Assembly: GCA_937974295.1 (NCBI GenBank)
Contig: CALBWN010000005.1
Location: 1 to 8,196 of the forward strand
Source: an uncultured Candidatus Saccharibacteria bacterium
GTDB taxonomy: Bacteria; Patescibacteriota; Saccharimonadia; Saccharimonadales; Saccharimonadaceae
Reading direction: 5' to 3'
DNA: 8,196 nt
Every line of letters begins with the position of its first letter. Positions within the stretch are counted from its first letter, which is position 1. Below the pieces are notes generated by a model. That model had not been told where the DNA came from and did not search any database. It saw only the letters and a program-made list of their open reading frames with translations. Of this stretch, positions 5,926 through 8,196 are shown piece by piece. A program made the position numbers and the translations under genes.

Positions 5926-6146
5926 GCATAGATCTATCTTTCGATACTGCTTCTTGCCATATCACCCTCCTCTGATGTATATAAGACTCAATACCAACCT
6001 CTCGTACTGGCGCTACAGAGAAGGGAGAATGACGCAAAAGAGAAAAAATTTTTATATCCAAGCCAATAATAATCAACCCTCATTCTCTGCAATAGATCCT
6101 ACCAGAGGAGTTAGTGGATAAGCCCAAGAGACTCCTCAGACCTACC
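5926..6146. other. Intergenic stretch with no supported gene
   Basis: Together with 5773-5868 this makes the longest gene-free gap. A plus-strand frame crosses it, but it is Arg/Tyr/Cys-rich, runs through the terminator hairpin and lacks a usable start. Its only good internal ATG (6029) has a purine run almost touching it and would encode just 30 residues. A 7-bp inverted repeat with a 19-nt loop (6105-6111 and 6131-6137) lies just beyond the CobW-like stop but has no T-run in the minus direction. Confidence 0.5.
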
Positions 6147-7115
6147 CTACCCAAACATCATCAGCTGCGCCACCAGCCCATCGCGGGTGATGCTGCTGGC
6201 GTGGGTGCCAATGCAGACCAGCTTGGGCGCTTCTCTAGGTTGGCCAGTGGTGATCTGAATTTGCTCGGGCGTAGCCTCAATGTGCCGGCGCGCACCATGC
6301 TCATCAATAAAGCACCCTTTGAGCCGGCGCAGCTCATACGTCGCAAAGAGCTCCAGCCACAGCGTCTCAAAGGCTGCCTCGGTAGCAGTGAGCTGCGACA
6401 TATCGATGACGCTATAGGTCGGGTTATCTGGCACGGCAAGCTCGCCATCATAGGTGTCGAAGAAGGTGAGCAGACTCGACGGCGTTGTGATCTTACTGAG
6501 GTCAAAATGCCCATGCGGCGCAGACAACACCCGCGCATAGGGCAGGGAGCGGCGCTTAGCATCATAAATGGTGCGATCATCACCGTGTAGGAGATCTTCT
6601 TTAGTGATGAGAATCGTGTCGGCGGCTTGCAGCTCCACCTCGTGGGCTGGCTCAATACCGTGCAAAATCTCGTGCGCCGTGATGACATAATAGCTCTGCA
6701 GCAGCTCGTATTTGGCAAAGATCCGCGCATTGATGAGCTTCTCCACCAAGTTCATCGTCCGCGCTACCCCTGTTGCCTCGATAAAAACCGGGGCAGGGGA
6801 CGACTGGCAAAAATCCAGCAGCATGCGCGTCAAGGCATGCTTGGATGAACAGCACACGCAGTCACCCGCCAGTGTCGTCACAAGCTCTGCCAGGCCTTCT
6901 AGCCGGTAGCCATCGACATTCTCGTTGGCATATTCATTCTCAATTACGCGCGAGCCAGCAAACTCCGGCTGGCGCAAAAGATACTCCAGCACGCTCGTCT
7001 TGCCCGTCCCAAGCGAGCCATTGATGAGGTAGAGCGGTACCAGGCCAGGCTGGGTGCGCTGCTCATCAAAGGCAGCATTAAGGCTAAATTCAAGATCATT
7101 ATCGCGCTGGGCCAT
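6147..7115 (-). CDS. COG0523/CobW-family GTP-dependent metallochaperone
   Basis: G3E-family P-loop GTPase, a group that delivers metals (often zinc or cobalt) to client proteins in the cytoplasm. Visible motifs: Walker A GSLGTGKT (33-40; GFLGAGKT is common), an ENEYANENVDG block (59-69) matching the switch region, the family's metal-binding CxCC (CVCC, 86-89), Walker B-like VFIEATG (110-116), and a guanine-specificity motif TKED (171-174). The C-terminal quarter fits a CobW_C domain (LELFATYELRRLKGCFID). The length of 322 aa is normal. The first ATG is used; its -10 box ends six nucleotides upstream, so the transcript is probably leaderless. It has no metal-enzyme neighbour to suggest a client, and no zinc-responsive operator was seen. 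Family is secure; the metal and client are unknown. Confidence 0.93.
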   Translation of the reverse strand: MAQRDNDLEFSLNAAFDEQRTQPGLVPLYLINGSLGTGKTSVLEYLLRQPEFAGSRVIENEYANENVDGYRLEGLAELVTTLAGDCVCCSSKHALTRMLLDFCQSSPAPVFIEATGVARTMNLVEKLINARIFAKYELLQSYYVITAHEILHGIEPAHEVELQAADTILITKEDLLHGDDRTIYDAKRRSLPYARVLSAPHGHFDLSKITTPSSLLTFFDTYDGELAVPDNPTYSVIDMSQLTATEAAFETLWLELFATYELRRLKGCFIDEHGARRHIEATPEQIQITTGQPREAPKLVCIGTHASSITRDGLVAQLMMFG

Positions 7116-7121
7116 GGGTTT

Positions 7122-7130
7122 AGTATAACA
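7122..7130 (-). promoter_or_regulatory. Extended -10 promoter of the CobW-family gene, leaderless
   Basis: On the minus strand TGT-TATACT ends six nucleotides (AAACCC) before the ATG at 7115. No Shine-Dalgarno can fit in that space, and no -35 is visible 16-18 nt upstream. Confidence 0.72.
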
Positions 7131-7232
7131 TGATGGGGCTGCCCGCTCGCTCTAACAGAGTATCTTATGGTCTTGTACTAAGGGGTAAGGCTGCTAGGTA
7201 CGGTGCGATAGTTGAACAAGAAAATATATGGA

Positions 7233-7277
7233 GGCCAGCCATACAGCAGGCGGATGATCGCTGTTATAATTCTGGCC
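7233..7277. other. Imperfect two-part hairpin in the CobW-pth spacer
   Basis: GGCCAG (7233-7238) pairs with CTGGCC (7272-7277), and inside it ACAGC (7243-7247) pairs with GCTGT (7260-7264). This could be part of a small structured RNA or a regulatory element. No known RNA family (SRP, tmRNA, RNase P, tRNA) could be matched to the spacer, which otherwise holds no supported gene. Confidence 0.3.
7262..7270 (+). promoter_or_regulatory. Orphan extended -10 box in the CobW-pth spacer
   Basis: TGT-TATAAT matches the promoter element used by neighbouring genes but is about 120 nt before pth and is not followed by a start codon at close range. It might drive a short RNA or a longer pth transcript. 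A weak hairpin (GAAGCA 7312-7317 with TGCTTT 7328-7333) lies just downstream. Confidence 0.35.
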
Positions 7278-7377
7278 GGAACATTTTCGGTTCAACTACA
7301 GCACCACTAATGAAGCAATTGTGCTAATGCTTTTATAATCACAGCCTTGCACTACAGCCACGATAAGACCTCATCCA

Positions 7378-7386
7378 TGCTATACT
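7378..7386 (+). promoter_or_regulatory. Extended -10 promoter of pth, leaderless
   Basis: TGC-TATACT ends seven nucleotides (AATACAT) before the pth ATG, which leaves no room for a Shine-Dalgarno. No -35 is seen at the normal distance; TTGCAC at 7347-7352 is 28 nt away, too far to serve. Confidence 0.72.
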
Positions 7387-7393
7387 AATACAT

Positions 7394-7969
7394 ATGAAAT
7401 TAATCCTGGCCCAAGGCAACCCTGGCAGCGAGTACGCTCGCACGCGGCACAATATTGGCTGGCAGTGCCTGGACGCGCTGGCCTGCGCGTACGGCGCCCA
7501 GTTTGCCACAAAGAGCCGGTTCGATGCTGAGTTGGCTGAGCTCTCATACGGCGGCGAGAAGATCATCCTGGCTAAGCCAACCACCTTTTACAACGACACC
7601 GGCCGGGCAGCCCGGGCAATTATGGATTTTTATAAAGTATCGCCTCATGACGTGCTTGTTATTCATGACGAGCTAGCGCTGGAATTTGGCATCATTCGTG
7701 TGCGCCACAGTGGTAGCGATGCGGGTAATAATGGTATTAAATCGCTCAATGCCCACCTAGGCCAGGGCTATGCGCGGCTGCGGATTGGTATCCACAACCC
7801 ACTGCGGCGGCGCATGGGCGATGCGGCCTTTGTGCTCAAGCCCCTCAGCCAAGCAGAGCAGGAGGCGCTTGGTACGGCCATCATCCCAGCCACCACCACC
7901 CTGGTAGAGCAGTTTGTAGCCGGCACCCTGGCCGATACCAGCCAGCGCGTCTACACCACGCCAGTATAG
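7394..7969 (+). CDS. pth: Peptidyl-tRNA hydrolase
   Basis: Releases tRNA from peptidyl-tRNA that drops off stalled ribosomes, an essential recycling step in the cytoplasm. The N-terminus carries GNPG, then RHNIGW with catalytic His19 and the substrate-binding Asn9. KPTTFYNDTG (61-70) holds the conserved Asn67. HDEL carries Asp92, equivalent to E. coli Asp93. The GGHNG loop is present as AGNNG, keeping Asn113 (E. coli Asn114) but replacing its His by Asn112. RLRIGIHNP also fits the family. At 191 aa it matches the usual length (E. coli 194). The first ATG is used and abuts the promoter, so the message is probably leaderless. Stop is TAG. The 3' end overlaps a convergent gene by 19 bp. Identification is secure. 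Confidence 0.97.
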   Translation: MKLILAQGNPGSEYARTRHNIGWQCLDALACAYGAQFATKSRFDAELAELSYGGEKIILAKPTTFYNDTGRAARAIMDFYKVSPHDVLVIHDELALEFGIIRVRHSGSDAGNNGIKSLNAHLGQGYARLRIGIHNPLRRRMGDAAFVLKPLSQAEQEALGTAIIPATTTLVEQFVAGTLADTSQRVYTTPV

Positions 7970-8196
7970 GCACCGATGGCCGCCCCCGCCACGATATTCA
8001 TAGCCTGCGGGCCAGCCGTTTGCTGGGCTGCCGGCATTGCCCGGGCGAGCACCCCGGCCAGCGTACCACCCACGGTGTAGGGGTTGCAATCTAGCGTGAC
8101 CGCCTGGGTGTGGATGCCATGGCCTGGTGTATACAGCGGCACCTCTACCGGGGCAACTGGCACCAGATGCTGCACCACCCAGTCCTGGCCGCGGCT
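7951..8196 (-). CDS. Hypothetical protein, C-terminal part (runs off right edge)
   Basis: A minus-strand frame is open from the right edge to a TAG at 7953-7951 (81 codons visible), so its start lies outside the window. The visible part begins near SRGQDWVVQHLVP and contains many Val, Pro, Gly and Thr residues. It ends in a Gly/Ala-rich hydrophobic stretch (NIVAGAAIGAYTGVV) that could be a C-terminal membrane helix or a buried strand. Codons match the local style (CTG, GTG, GCC, ACC). I do not recognise a family. It converges on pth and overlaps its last 19 bases, a tight but feasible tail-to-tail arrangement. Because the start is unseen, confidence is moderate. Confidence 0.6.
   Translation of the reverse strand, partial: SRGQDWVVQHLVPVAPVEVPLYTPGHGIHTQAVTLDCNPYTVGGTLAGVLARAMPAAQQTAGPQAMNIVAGAAIGAYTGVV

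Noticed and set aside
4895..5930. Direct repeat TTATGGCATA (4895-4904 and 5921-5930) flanking the foreign-looking island
   Set aside because: Tempting as a target duplication, but 10-bp repeats are expected many times by chance in 8 kb, and no integrase or transposase is present.
5756..6121. Plus-strand frame of about 120 codons between the small membrane protein and the CobW-like gene
   Set aside because: It begins with TTG inside the preceding gene, runs through the terminator hairpin, and encodes an Arg/Tyr/Cys-rich sequence unlike any protein in the window.
7233..7305. Possible tRNA, because GGTTCAACT followed by ACCA resembles a T-loop and 3' end
   Set aside because: The five bases on each side of the loop (TTCGG and ACAGC) do not pair, and no acceptor or anticodon arm could be found.
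7757..8089. Minus-strand 110-codon frame over the end of pth
   Set aside because: It lies mostly antisense to pth; the neighbouring minus frame open to the right edge is a better candidate.

Overview
The window looks like chromosome from a member of Candidatus Saccharibacteria (TM7, Patescibacteria) or a close relative. This is inferred, not proven. The clues are compact, mostly independently promoted housekeeping genes of moderate to high GC, a CheY-like response regulator with a huge disordered tail, -10 boxes sitting directly against start codons, and an embedded gene that looks actinobacterial. Saccharibacteria are known to live as epibionts on Actinobacteria. No rRNA or tRNA is visible to settle taxonomy, and no insertion sequence, phage gene or CRISPR array was seen.

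Left part (1-2626): a membrane-associated protein of unknown function runs off the left edge on the minus strand, behind a clean sigma70-type promoter. Diverging from it is a 516-residue response regulator: an intact receiver domain followed by about 390 residues of Pro/Ala/His/Thr-rich low-complexity sequence and no DNA-binding domain. A probable small basic-tailed protein of 90 aa follows.

Translation/ribosome block (2692-4853): an RsuA/RluB-family rRNA pseudouridine synthase and the ribosome-assembly GTPase Der lie in tandem, each with its own promoter.

Foreign-looking island (about 4860-5930): AT-rich DNA holds a gene for a secreted four-cysteine protein with actinobacterial-style codons, a strong Shine-Dalgarno sequence, a hairpin just before it and a 16-bp perfect hairpin without a U-tract just after it. 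A 68-aa single-pass membrane protein follows, and then an intrinsic terminator.

Right part (6147-8196): a COG0523/CobW-family metallochaperone GTPase on the minus strand, a roughly 280-bp spacer with an orphan promoter-like site, peptidyl-tRNA hydrolase (pth) on the plus strand, and the C-terminal part of an unknown protein converging on pth with a 19-bp overlap.

Two window-wide patterns stand out. First, five genes have a TGN-TATAMT extended -10 box with no good -35; in four of them the box ends only 6-9 nt before the ATG, implying leaderless or near-leaderless mRNAs, whereas the island genes use strong Shine-Dalgarno sites. Second, of nine visible stop codons eight are TAG, one is TAA and none is TGA.
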